A model generated the notes under the pieces. The model saw only the letters and a program-made list of their open reading frames with translations, ran no database searches and was not told the origin of the DNA. Of a DNA stretch of 40,135 bases, positions 25,458 through 35,100 are shown in pieces. Source of the DNA: Desulfuromonadaceae bacterium. Lineage in GTDB: Bacteria; Desulfobacterota; Desulfuromonadia; Geobacterales; Pseudopelobacteraceae. The position numbers and the translations under genes are program-made. The number at the start of each line of letters is the position of its first letter. Within the stretch, counting starts at the first letter, position 1. Where the stretch lies: NCBI GenBank assembly GCA_028687585.1, contig JAQTZV010000037.1, positions 1-40,135 on the forward strand, in the 5' to 3' direction.

Positions 25458-27368
25458 ATGAATTTCAGCTTATCAAGTATTTCGGCAAAACTCAAAATAC
25501 CGCTAATTCTACAGTTACTGCTTCTGGCCGTTGTCGGTTATTACTATCTCTCAAGCGAACATGCGGTACGTGCGGAGCGTGAGCATGCACAGGAACTGGG
25601 AGCAGTCATAACCAACCTTCAGTCTATAACCATTGATATTCAGGAATTTCTAAAAGGCCACGGAAATAACAAGAACGTTGAGAATAGCCTGCGTGAGCAA
25701 TCGGCGCGGATCGATAAACTGCCGATTATGCTAAAAAAATCTCTTGCACCCCGTATCAAGCAGATCTCTGAGCAACTCCAGGGTGCTGAAAAACTGTTCC
25801 AGAGAAATAGAGAAATTGAGACAACGGTGTTTCAACTCACCAAACTCTCTACTGAGCAGTCCGACCGGTACATTATGGAATACAGCGCAAAACTTGCCAA
25901 TCCTCAGCTGGAACGTCAGGTATCAAAACTTGAGCGTCTTGTCATTGCCGGGGCGGCTGTCAACAGCGGGACGAACCACAATATCCGGGAGTTGTTTCTG
26001 CGCATGAAAGATAATTTGGCCGATACCCGCAAAGAGATGCTCAGCTTCCTTGATACCGCAATACGTAGTGTCCAGGAATCCGAAAAAAATCTTGCCGGCA
26101 CCCCGTTCCACCCCATGGCCACAAAGGCACGGGAGGCAAATGTTCAGATTCGGGACGTGGTCACGGAGTATATGGCCAATATGGAAAAGATCGCTGTCTC
26201 CAGCAAGGAAATTGAGCAACAGATCGGTCTGATGCGCGGGGAAATCAACCGGCTTTCCGAGAAAAATATGGTGGCTGGCTACGACTTTTTCCGGAGCCGT
26301 ATTTCGACTCTGCTGGTAATGCTTTTCGCGGCGTCAGCGGCTCTGATCGCCCTTACCTTGACACTTTCACGCAGTATCCTGCGACCGATCACGGGCATGA
26401 CCGCCATGTTACATGACATCGCCCAAGGTGAAGGGGATCTTACAAAACGTCTCCCGGTTGAATCCAGTGACGAAGTCAGTGAAGCCTGCCACCTTTTCAA
26501 TACCTTTATCGAAAAACTGCATGGAATCATCAGCCTCATTTCCAGCACATCCAATCAAGTGGCTGCCGCTTCAAAACTGCTCCACTCCACCGCCGAGCGA
26601 ATCGCCACCGGAGCCGAAGAGGTTGCCGCTCAGGCAGAAACCGTGGCAACCGCTGGTGAAGAGATGTCAGCCACGTCTGTTACCATAGCCCAAAACTGTC
26701 TGCTGGCGGCTGAAGGTGCCCAACGTGCTTCGAAAACAGCCGGAAGTGGTACCAAGGTTGTGGAAAGAAGCGTAGCCGTCATGAGCCAGATTTCCGAAAA
26801 AGTGCAGGAGTCGGCTAAAACCGTGGAAAGCCTTGGAGCCAGGAGCGACCAGATTGGCGCCATTATCGGCACAATCGAGGACATCGCCGATCAGACCAAC
26901 CTGTTGGCCCTGAATGCCGCCATCGAAGCTGCCCGTGCCGGCGAACAGGGGCGTGGTTTTGCCGTTGTTGCCGACGAAGTACGCGCATTGGCAGAACGCA
27001 CCACCCGTGCCACCCGTGAAATCGGCGAAATGATAAAGGCCATCCAGAGTGAAACCAAAGGCGCGGTTGCCGCCATGGAACAGGGAGTCTACCAGGTAGA
27101 GACCGGTACTATGGAGGCGTCCCGCTCCGGTGAGGTGCTACGCGATATTTTGCAACAGGTCATTAGCGTTGCCAGCCAGGTCAATCAGATTGCCACTGCC
27201 GCAGAAGAGCAGACCGCCACGACCAGTGAGATATCCGGCAATATGCATCAGATCAACGAGATCATAAATAAGACATCGCACGGCGCGCACGAATCTGCCG
27301 TGGCCGCAGCACAATTGCATGACAATGCCGAAGAACTGCAGAGGCTGGTGCGGCAGTTCAGGTTGTAA
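25458..27368 (+). CDS. Methyl-accepting chemotaxis protein
   Basis: A 636-aa transmembrane chemoreceptor. One membrane helix lies near 12-32, followed by a long helical periplasmic sensor (about 35-275), a second membrane helix (about 278-305), a HAMP domain (about 305-360) and a cytoplasmic signalling domain (about 395-630) with the conserved hairpin tip QTNLLALNAAIEAARAGEQG. It lacks a C-terminal NWETF-like tether. Downstream is a hairpin, upstream a 188-bp spacer with possible RNA structure. The ligand is unknown; location near aromatic catabolism makes an aromatic or organic acid plausible. Confidence 0.92.
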   Translation: MNFSLSSISAKLKIPLILQLLLLAVVGYYYLSSEHAVRAEREHAQELGAVITNLQSITIDIQEFLKGHGNNKNVENSLREQSARIDKLPIMLKKSLAPRIKQISEQLQGAEKLFQRNREIETTVFQLTKLSTEQSDRYIMEYSAKLANPQLERQVSKLERLVIAGAAVNSGTNHNIRELFLRMKDNLADTRKEMLSFLDTAIRSVQESEKNLAGTPFHPMATKAREANVQIRDVVTEYMANMEKIAVSSKEIEQQIGLMRGEINRLSEKNMVAGYDFFRSRISTLLVMLFAASAALIALTLTLSRSILRPITGMTAMLHDIAQGEGDLTKRLPVESSDEVSEACHLFNTFIEKLHGIISLISSTSNQVAAASKLLHSTAERIATGAEEVAAQAETVATAGEEMSATSVTIAQNCLLAAEGAQRASKTAGSGTKVVERSVAVMSQISEKVQESAKTVESLGARSDQIGAIIGTIEDIADQTNLLALNAAIEAARAGEQGRGFAVVADEVRALAERTTRATREIGEMIKAIQSETKGAVAAMEQGVYQVETGTMEASRSGEVLRDILQQVISVASQVNQIATAAEEQTATTSEISGNMHQINEIINKTSHGAHESAVAAAQLHDNAEELQRLVRQFRL

Positions 27369-27408
27369 TATGAGTAATTTGTTATTTGAGCATAAAAAAT
27401 ACGGAGAG

Positions 27409-27441
27409 ATACCAACGGTAAAGTCGGCCTGCCGTTGGTAT
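27409..27441 (+). terminator. Hairpin after the chemoreceptor gene
   Basis: ATACCAACGG (27409-27418) pairs with CCGTTGGTAT (27432-27441) across a 13-base loop. No clear U-tract follows, so termination strength is uncertain. Confidence 0.45.
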
Positions 27442-27492
27442 GCTGGATCTGCATAAACAAAGCTCAATTACCTGCCGGAAGGGGATCCAGCC

Positions 27493-27576
27493 ATGTTCAA
27501 ATCCGGACTCATTCGCAAGGTACTTGCCATCATCGGATTGACCCTTTGTATCGGTTTTGCCGGGATGAGCCGATAA
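27493..27576 (+). pseudogene. N-terminal remnant of a membrane sensor or chemoreceptor
   Basis: A 27-codon frame starting MFKSGLIRKVLAIIGLTLCI, which looks like the first membrane helix of a chemoreceptor or sensor kinase, then ends at TAA. A GGGG-type site lies upstream. It sits between the chemoreceptor and the MFS gene, 16 bp before the latter, and is best read as a gene decayed by deletion. A genuine short membrane peptide is possible. Confidence 0.4.
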
Positions 27577-27592
27577 AGAAAAACGGACAGAT

Positions 27593-28852
27593 ATGCGTCA
27601 TCTCCTACGTGCTCTACGTTCCAGAAACTACCGTCTCTTCGTCTCAGGGCAAAGCGTATCCCTTGTAGGAACCTGGATGCAGCAGGTAGCCATGAGTTGG
27701 CTTGTGTACCGACTGACCGGCTCCGCAATGCTGCTGGGGGTTGTTGGATTCACCAGCCAAATCCCGATTATTTTCCTTTCCCCTATTGCTGGCGTGCTTG
27801 CTGACCGTTGGGAACGAAGGCGTCTTCTGATCATTATCCAATCTCTTGCCATGTTTCAGGCCATTCTTCTTGCATTTGTCGTTTTGTCGGGAATCGTGCA
27901 AATTTGGCAGATAATCCTGCTCAGTCTGATCCTGGGCGTTGTCAATGCCTTTGACGTACCGATACGCCAATCCTTTGTAGTTGAGATGGTTGAACATCGG
28001 GAAGATTTGGGCAATGCCATTGCTCTCAATTCCTCAATGTTGAACGGCGCCCATCTCATAGGTCCGTCTATTGCGGGGTTGCTTGTAGCCTCAGTGGGAG
28101 AAGGAATTTGCTTTATGCTGAATGCCATCAGCTACCTGGCGGTCATTATTGCACTTGTGGCTATGCGAATCCCACAACGTTCTAACCATCTCCGAATCAG
28201 TTTTCATGTCATGCATGAACTCCATCAAGGCTTTAAGTACGCATATAATTTTAGACCGATCAGAAACATTTTACTCTTGGTTGCGTTTGTCAGTCTCCTG
28301 GGGTTGCCCTACACGGTTCTGATGCCAGTATATGCCAAGGAAATCTTACATGGTGATGCGCACACCTTTGGATTTCTTATGACTGCTGTGGGAAGTGGCG
28401 CCCTGCTTGGCACCCTTTGGCTTGCCTCACGTAAGAACGTCCTCGGTCTTGATAATGTGATGGTGATTTCTACAGTCATTTTCGCTGCCGGTATTGCCGC
28501 ATTTGCTTTTTCCAGCATTTTTATATTCTCTATGGTTTCATTGGCGTTAGCAGGATTTGGAGCAATGACTCTGCTGGTTTCCTGTAACACGGTTCTCCAA
28601 ACAATTCTTGATGAAGAGATGCGCGGACGTGTATTGAGCCTTCTTACCATGGCGTTCATGGGTATGTTGCCAATCGGAAGTCTCGGAGTCGGTGCAATGG
28701 CCGGCATTATCGGCCCACGTGACACTTTGCTGATTAGCTGTTGTAGCAGTCTTGCCGCAATTGCAGTTTTTGCTCGACAGCTTCCTCGCATCAGGGAGGA
28801 AATTCGAGCTATTTACGTGCGTATGGGAATTATTAGGGGAGTTAAGGATTAA
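27593..28852 (+). CDS. MFS transporter, EntS-like (DUF894)
   Basis: A 419-aa inner-membrane protein with 12 predicted helices. The opening ALRSRNYRLFVSGQSVSLVGTWMQ and the GVLADRWERRR loop between helices 2 and 3 are typical of the MFS_3 group that includes enterobactin exporter EntS. These proteins export siderophores, macrolides or other hydrophobic compounds. ATG 27593 is preceded by an ACGGACAG stretch. It has no obvious operon partner; a 232-bp gap containing no gene I can support separates it from the convergent cyclic-nucleotide-binding gene. Confidence 0.87.
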   Translation: MRHLLRALRSRNYRLFVSGQSVSLVGTWMQQVAMSWLVYRLTGSAMLLGVVGFTSQIPIIFLSPIAGVLADRWERRRLLIIIQSLAMFQAILLAFVVLSGIVQIWQIILLSLILGVVNAFDVPIRQSFVVEMVEHREDLGNAIALNSSMLNGAHLIGPSIAGLLVASVGEGICFMLNAISYLAVIIALVAMRIPQRSNHLRISFHVMHELHQGFKYAYNFRPIRNILLLVAFVSLLGLPYTVLMPVYAKEILHGDAHTFGFLMTAVGSGALLGTLWLASRKNVLGLDNVMVISTVIFAAGIAAFAFSSIFIFSMVSLALAGFGAMTLLVSCNTVLQTILDEEMRGRVLSLLTMAFMGMLPIGSLGVGAMAGIIGPRDTLLISCCSSLAAIAVFARQLPRIREEIRAIYVRMGIIRGVKD

Positions 28853-29084
28853 CGTCTCCATAACAATGCCTCGAAGGATGGTTTCCGGAAAACTGAAAAT
28901 ATAAATAAATTGGCCACAACAAGCGCTGCTTTCCACGCTGTGCACGATTTGGAAATCAGTGCGCAGGTGATATCCCATAACCGGCAACGAAGGTAAACGA
29001 TGCTGATTGTCGCTCAGTTACAGATCTGCATCCCACAGGGTGTACGTTGATCCACACTTATTTGGCTTTTTACTGACTCCAATG

Positions 29085-29495
29085 TTAGTGGCGGGCGATT
29101 ACGGCTGCCGCGACATTGCGCATCAGCACGATGCTCAGTTTTTGGTCGGCTTCTGTCATCATCCTCAGAGCGGCCCCGTCGATATTCACCACCTTGACCG
29201 GCATAGTTGCCCGGGCAGAAGCAGTGTATTTGTAGGGGGATATTAACGACGAGACGCCAAAAATAGCTCCGGGTGCGATAGTGCATAATGATGAATTAGC
29301 GCCGCCAGAGCTGTAAAATAAGCTTACTGCCCCCTCAAGCATGAGCATCAGTTCGTTTGCAGAGGTGTTTTCTTTGAACAGAATACTATCCTTGGGGAAG
29401 GATTTCTCGTCAGCAATCTTTGCGATTGCCTTGATTTGCTCGTCTGTCAGTGAAGCGAAGAAGGGATAGGGCCGTAAGAGTTCTGGTGAGATCAT
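29085..29495 (-). CDS. Stand-alone cyclic-nucleotide-binding domain protein
   Basis: A 136-aa protein consisting only of a cNMP-binding domain (about 8-125). The start LLRPYPFFASLTDEQI and the phosphate-cassette region around APGAIFGVSSLI are typical, but the conserved GE-x-RA/T motif of high-affinity cAMP binding is not obvious. It lacks the helix-turn-helix of CRP/FNR regulators, so it is either a small sensor that works by protein contact or a truncated regulator. An AAGGAGAAA site precedes the ATG. It is convergent with the MFS gene. Confidence 0.78.
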   Translation of the reverse strand: MISPELLRPYPFFASLTDEQIKAIAKIADEKSFPKDSILFKENTSANELMLMLEGAVSLFYSSGGANSSLCTIAPGAIFGVSSLISPYKYTASARATMPVKVVNIDGAALRMMTEADQKLSIVLMRNVAAAVIARH

Positions 29496-29624
29496 ACTTT
29501 TCTCCTTTTAGAGATTGAAATATTAGGCTAAGTAATTATTCTTTTTCGATTTGCGACACTATGATCCAAAATGAGCTGCCGTTAGATACGGGTCAATAAA
29601 GCATTACATAAACTCAAGTAATGC

Positions 29625-29744
29625 TCAGGGGCCATCCATGTGATTGACTTCGTCCAGCTCAATGTCCGGGGTAATACAGATCGCTTTGTGAATCTCGCTG
29701 CCGTCATATGCACCACATCCGGATAATACAACACCAATTTTCAT
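29625..29744 (-). pseudogene. elbB-like remnant with internal deletion
   Basis: A 39-codon frame with a strong AAGGAGG site begins MKIGVVLSGCGAYDGSEIH, as in ElbB/ES1-family proteins (DJ-1/PfpI-like, about 217-220 aa). It then jumps to ITPDIELDEVNHMDG, which corresponds to the FAPDxxxxxVINHLTGE segment about 16 residues further on in intact proteins, and stops. So an in-frame stretch of roughly 15 codons and everything after codon 39 are missing. It is not a functional enzyme. The decay fits the rearranged state of this region. Confidence 0.65.
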
Positions 29745-30070
29745 TTTTATCAGGAAGCCTCCTTTATGAAGTTATAAAACTAAGGTTTACATATGCATAT
29801 TCTGAGCCGTTGTTCTATTGAAGTAAATAAATTGGATCCTCAGTAATGTGGACACTGAACATGCTACGATGGAAACCGGCTTAACATGCTTCAATCTGTA
29901 TCTGCCGCTTTACCTTCTGATTCAGCGCTAAAACAAAATCAGAGAATGCCCCTAAAAATAATTAGATCTGAATAATTTTATTATTTGATAAAAGAGCGTT
30001 ATAAAGATGCTCTAGTTTATAAAATAATAAATCTTTCTGGCTCTCTACAGAACTCAAGTTAACGACACAA
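29745..30070. other. AT-rich intergenic stretch before the IS3 remnant
   Basis: About 326 bp with no convincing gene, strong AT bias from 29930 to 30060 and no repeat I can relate to the rest of the window. It may contain the promoter of the elbB remnant and decayed mobile DNA, but I see nothing definite. Confidence 0.4.
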
Positions 30071-30218
30071 TGAGGTAAGCCGGAAAAAGTAGGCACCAAA
30101 CTCTGGTATTATACCGGCATGGAGGTGTCACAATGAAAAGGTTACCATAAGGTCGTTACAGCAAAGAATTTCGAGAAGAAGCTGTCAGGCTCGTAAAAGA
30201 AGAAAGTCTCACGATAAT
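30071..30218 (+). mobile_element. 5' end of an IS3-family element with orfA N-terminus
   Basis: A probable left end starting TGAGGTAAGCC at 30071 leads to ATG 30133, which opens MKRLP, a TAA stop, then GRYSKEFREEAVRLVKEESLT, the start of IS3-family OrfA. The stop most likely replaced a Tyr codon. The frame breaks at ATAAT (30214-30218). The rest of OrfA is found at 40013-39780 on the other strand, continuing exactly with IIEACSRLSLPKSTLEAWV. Confidence 0.75.
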
Positions 30219-30301
30219 CCTATAAACTGATTCTTATTATTACGGTATGCAGTACCACAATATTTTCTGTAACAATTGGTTATTTCTACCATAGTTCACG
30301 C

Positions 30302-32146
30302 ATGTCTTTGGAAAGGGAGCTGGAGAAGAATGCCCGCAACCTGGTTCTTGCCTCTGTTAACAGGGTGGAAACGGAACTTTCTTCAATCGGCAAGGTTGCT
30401 GAAGGGGTGGTAAACGCTCTGGAAACAGGCCGCTACACGGAAGAAACGCTCAAAACATTACTGAAGGGCACATTGGAGGGTAACAAAGAGATTTATGGCG
30501 TCGGAGCGGCATTCGAACCTGATGCTTCTGCTGCCCGGCGACGTCCCTTTGTGCCATATTTCTACAGAAAAGATGGCCAGCCGACATTTGCCTCGGAAGA
30601 CGATTTTCAGTTTCTCACCCTTGACTGGTACCAGATACCCAGGGAGTTGGGGATTAAAACGTGGAGTGAGCCGTATTTTGACGAAGGGAGTGGCGGGATA
30701 TTGATGACCAGCTGTTCCGTACCATTCTTTACCGGAAGTGCTGATATAAAAAAAGTTGGCGGAATAGTCGTAGCGGACGTTTCCCTTGATTGGCTGACAG
30801 AAATCGTTGCATCCATCAAAGTACTCAAAACCGGCTATAGTTTCCTTCTCTCCAAAAACGGGACAATGCTGACCCATCCTTCCAAAGAGATGATCATGAA
30901 CGAGACCATCTTCAGTATTGCCGAAACGCGTAACAACCCGGCCCTGCGGGAGATCGGCCGGAAGATGGTGCAGGGCGGATCAGGCTTTACGCCCTATACC
31001 GATACCCGCGGCATCAAGAGCTGGATGTATTACGCACCGGTTCCGTCCACCTGCTGGACACTGGCGGTTGTATTTCCTGAAAAGGAACTGTTTGCAGGGG
31101 TGCGATCACTAACCATTACCGTTGCCTGCATGGGGTTTGCCGGGGTTCTGCTGCTTGCTGCTGCGGTAGTATTAATTGCCCGCTCCATTACTGCTCCACT
31201 CCATGTTCTGGCCGATGCAACGGAGGCGGTCGCTGCAGGAAATTTTGACGCAGTGCTGCCGCCGGTCCGGTCGCACGATGAAGTCGGAAAGCTTACCCAG
31301 TCCTTTGTCGCCATGAACAGTGCGCTGAAGGAATACATTAAAAACCTGACAGAGACCACTGCGGCCAAAGAACGCATCCAGAGCGAACTCAAGGTTGCCA
31401 CCGACATTCAGGCCAGCCTGTTGCCACGGATTTTCCCCGCTTTTCCGGATCGCCCGGAGTTTGACATATTTGCATCCATGGATCCGGCCAAGGAGGTCGG
31501 CGGCGACTTCTACGATTTCTTCTTTATCGATGACAACAATCTCTGCTTTCTTATAGCCGATGTGGCCGGTAAGGGGGTGCCTGCCGCACTCTATATGATG
31601 GTGGCAAAAACCCTGCTGAAATCAGAGGGGCAGCGACTTGGAGAGCCCGGCAAGATACTTTCGCATGTAAACAACGTGCTTGCCGCTGACAACGACAGCT
31701 GCATGTTCGCCACGGTATTCTGCGCCATTCTGGATATCAGAAGCGGAGAAGTACGTTTTGCTAATGCCGGACATAACCCGCCGTTGATAATTGACTCATC
31801 TGGGACACACTATCTTGCTCTGAAATCAGGCTTCGTGCTTGGCCCGATGGAGGATACGGATTATGAAACCGAGCGGATCACTTTGCAGTCAGGTGACACG
31901 CTCTTCCTCTATACCGATGGCGTGACCGAGGCGACAAATTTTGCAGATGAACTGTACGGTGAACTGCAACTGCTGTCCGCTCTGCAGAGTGGCCCCAAAG
32001 ATAATCTTGTGGAAATGATACATAGCATCCGCTTCGAAGTATCACGGCACGCTAATGGTGCGCCGCAATCCGACGACGTTACCATGGTGGCGGTAACGTT
32101 TCGGGGCGGTGAGTCAGAACAGAGTATTCAAAGGGGAATAATATGA
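30302..32146 (+). CDS. Cache-HAMP-PP2C sensor phosphatase (RsbU/SpoIIE type), 5' end lost
   Basis: At least 614 aa. A periplasmic double-Cache sensor (about 1-265) is followed by a membrane helix (about 268-293), HAMP (294-347) and a PP2C-type serine phosphatase domain (about 395-605) with metal ligands in EVGGDFYD, IADVAGKG and SDDVTMV. Such phosphatases dephosphorylate a STAS antagonist, encoded here 4 kb downstream. The frame stays open upstream to 30218 and encodes YKLILIITV and a further hydrophobic run, clearly the first membrane helix. No start codon remains there because the gene is fused to the IS3 remnant. Starting at 30302 removes that helix, so the protein is probably mislocalised or made from another start. 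Its stop overlaps the next gene by ATGA. Confidence 0.85.
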   Translation: MSLERELEKNARNLVLASVNRVETELSSIGKVAEGVVNALETGRYTEETLKTLLKGTLEGNKEIYGVGAAFEPDASAARRRPFVPYFYRKDGQPTFASEDDFQFLTLDWYQIPRELGIKTWSEPYFDEGSGGILMTSCSVPFFTGSADIKKVGGIVVADVSLDWLTEIVASIKVLKTGYSFLLSKNGTMLTHPSKEMIMNETIFSIAETRNNPALREIGRKMVQGGSGFTPYTDTRGIKSWMYYAPVPSTCWTLAVVFPEKELFAGVRSLTITVACMGFAGVLLLAAAVVLIARSITAPLHVLADATEAVAAGNFDAVLPPVRSHDEVGKLTQSFVAMNSALKEYIKNLTETTAAKERIQSELKVATDIQASLLPRIFPAFPDRPEFDIFASMDPAKEVGGDFYDFFFIDDNNLCFLIADVAGKGVPAALYMMVAKTLLKSEGQRLGEPGKILSHVNNVLAADNDSCMFATVFCAILDIRSGEVRFANAGHNPPLIIDSSGTHYLALKSGFVLGPMEDTDYETERITLQSGDTLFLYTDGVTEATNFADELYGELQLLSALQSGPKDNLVEMIHSIRFEVSRHANGAPQSDDVTMVAVTFRGGESEQSIQRGII

Positions 32147-35100
32147 AACAAGCGGTGTTTTTGACGCTTATCTGTCTGGCGATTTTCATGTGCGCAACCG
32201 GTTGCAGCAAGAGTGAAAATGTAATAACCAGGTTAGATGATGCGAAAAATGCGAAGATCGGCGTGATGACCGGCTCAGTCGGAGAAGCTATAGCCGCTTC
32301 ACGGTTCCCGAATGCGACTGTCAAAAGTTTTGATGACAATATGGATGCTTTTGCTGCCATGAAATCAGGGCAATTGGATGCCACCATCGCTTCTTACCCC
32401 GCTGCACTTTTGATCTCCAAGAAAAATCCAGAATTTTGGTATCTTCCCGAGCCGCTTCAAAATGAGGACACAGTCATAGCACTAAAGAAGGGAGATGACG
32501 AACTGCTGGCTCAGGTAGATAAGATTATCTCAATGCTGAAGAGTGACGGCACATTGGAATCCATGAAGAAGCGCTGGTTCAAGGCAGACTCTTCTCCCTA
32601 CGAAGAGATCAATATCACCCTGCCAAAGGAGGGGCAAACTCTTAAAATCGGGGTGAGTGGAACACGGGAACCTTTTACATTCATTGATAAAAATAACAAA
32701 ATGACCGGTCACGATGCCGAGCTTGCCCGCATAATCGGGTCTAAATTAAAACGACCGGTTGAGTTTGAGGACATGAAATTTATGTCTCTGATACCGGCAC
32801 TGCAATCGGGGAAGATTGACCTTATCGTTACCGGTATGGTCGCAACACAAGAACGCAGAAAAATGGTGAATTTTACCCAACCGTATTTTGCCAATGCTCA
32901 GGTCATGCTCGTAAAAAGACCTGCTGCAACACAGGCACCAACAGCTACATCGGCGAGCGGTGCTGACACGAACGGTCAAATATCGAAACTGCAGGATGCC
33001 GCTGGAAAGAGAATATGCGTTCTGTCTGGATCAGCAGGTGATATGGCGGCGCGAAAACATTTTCCTACGTCGAAATTTCAAGTAATGACGGCTGCGGCCG
33101 ATGCTGCCCTGGCGATCAAGAGTAACAAGGCGGATGCCTTCATCTATGACAAGAGTGTGCTGTTAAATCTTGTCGAAAAAAACCCGGAACTGGTGATTCT
33201 TGATCAACCGGTGGACAAATTGGAAGTAGCTGCGGCCATTAAAAAAGAGAATGGCAAGCTGCTGACGGAAATGAATACGATTTTGACTGAACTCAAAAAT
33301 GAAGGTGTACTGCAGCGACTGAAAACAAAATGGGTTGATTCAAAATATGCGGTTACACCGCAACTGTCTCCGATCAAAGCAGACGGGAACAAGGGCACAC
33401 TGAAGATGGGAACCTGTGCAAACCTCGAACCGTTTACGTTCCAGTCAAACGGAATCTACACCGGTCTTGACATTGATTTAAGCCGTCTGATCGGCGAACG
33501 GCTCGGGAAAAAAGTTGAAATTATTGATATGAGTTTTGAAGCCCTGATCCCGGCGCTACAATCCGGGAAAATCGATTTTGCGCTCTCCAATTTCAATGTT
33601 ACGGAGGAACGCAAGAAACAGATTAGTTTTTCAGTCCCCTATGTCGAGAATGATATCTCTGCATTAGTCAGGCGTGCCGGTCAGCCTGATTCGACCGGCC
33701 AGAAAAATCAAGGGGCAAAACTGGCATCAATAGCCGACCTGAAAGACAAGCGGATTGGCGTGCTCCTCGGCTCTGTTCACGATACCTATGCGACGGCACA
33801 ATTCCCGAATGCCGCCGTACTACAGTATAAATCACCTTCTGACCTGATCCTGGCAGTGAAGTCAGGTAAAATTGACGCCGGCATTTACACGCGGGAAACA
33901 TTGATCGAAATACTTCGCAATGACAATGAATTGGGGCTGTTGGGAAATTCTCTGTTCCCTGTTTCCATCGGGATCGGCTTTAAAAAAGATACTACTGCGC
34001 TCCGCGATAAATTTAACGAATTTTTACAGCACATACGAAAAAACGGCGTGTACGGAGATATGGTTGAACGCTGGATGCAAAAAGGGGACACCCGGATGCC
34101 GGAGATTCCCAACCCAAAATCAAACGGCGTGCTTGTTGTAGGCAACGTCAGCGACAAGGGAATGCCTTTCACCGTGGTAAAAGATAACAAGCTGATCGGG
34201 TTTGATATAGAACTTTCCGAGCGATTTGGCGCGTATCTTGGAAAAGACGTCACGTTCGCTGATATGGATTTCGGCAGCCTGATTGCTGCCGTTTCAACGG
34301 GCAAAATTGACATGATTGCCAGTACGCTCATGCTTACTGAAGAAAGGAAAAAACAGATCAGTTTTTCAGATATATATTATGAACTTGGCACAAATGCATT
34401 TGCCCTTAAAAAGAACATTGCGTCCACTGAACCCACGGCAGATGCAGCAACCAGCTCATCATCCTTCCTGAAAACCATAGCCACCAGTTTCCAGAGCAAC
34501 ATCATCCAGGAAAAACGCTATCTGCTCCTCTGGGACGGGCTGAAAACTACGGTAATTATTTCCGTCCTGGCCACAATTTTCGGCACACTGCTGGGGGCAC
34601 TGATCTGCTTCATGCGGATGTCGAAAAAAGTGCTATTGAACCTGCCGGCCAAAATATATATCTCTATTCTGCGCGGCACCCCGCTGCTGGTGCTGTTGAT
34701 GCTGATCTTTTACGTCGTGTTTGCCTCGATCAACATCAGCGCGGTGCTGGTTGCCGTGATAGCCTTCGGGATGAATTTTGCTGCGTATTCAGCCGAGATT
34801 TTCAGAACCGGCATCGAGGGAGTCGATAAAGGACAAACCGAGGCCGGCATCTCACTGGGGTTTACCAAAGTCACAACATTCCTCAATATCATACTACCGC
34901 AGACCGTGCGGCGCATTCTGCCGGTCTATAAAGGAGAGTTCATCTCGCTGGTCAAGATGACCTCCATTGTCGGTTACATCGCGGTGCAGGATCTGACCAA
35001 AGCCAGCGACATCATCCGCAGTCGAACCTTTGACGCCTTCTTTCCGCTGGTCATGGTGGCGATTCTTTACTTCCTGATATCGTGGATCCTGATGCAGGCG

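Noticed and set aside
25279..25461. Short plus-strand frame before the chemoreceptor
   Set aside because: No ribosome-binding site or recognisable product; it overlaps the chemoreceptor start and a possible RNA structure.
30219..30226. CCTATAAA as a full insertion-sequence end at the PP2C gene
   Set aside because: Only 8 bases match the IS terminus and the following bases fit the PP2C reading frame (YKLILI), so a complete IS end is not present; kept only as a possible recombination point.
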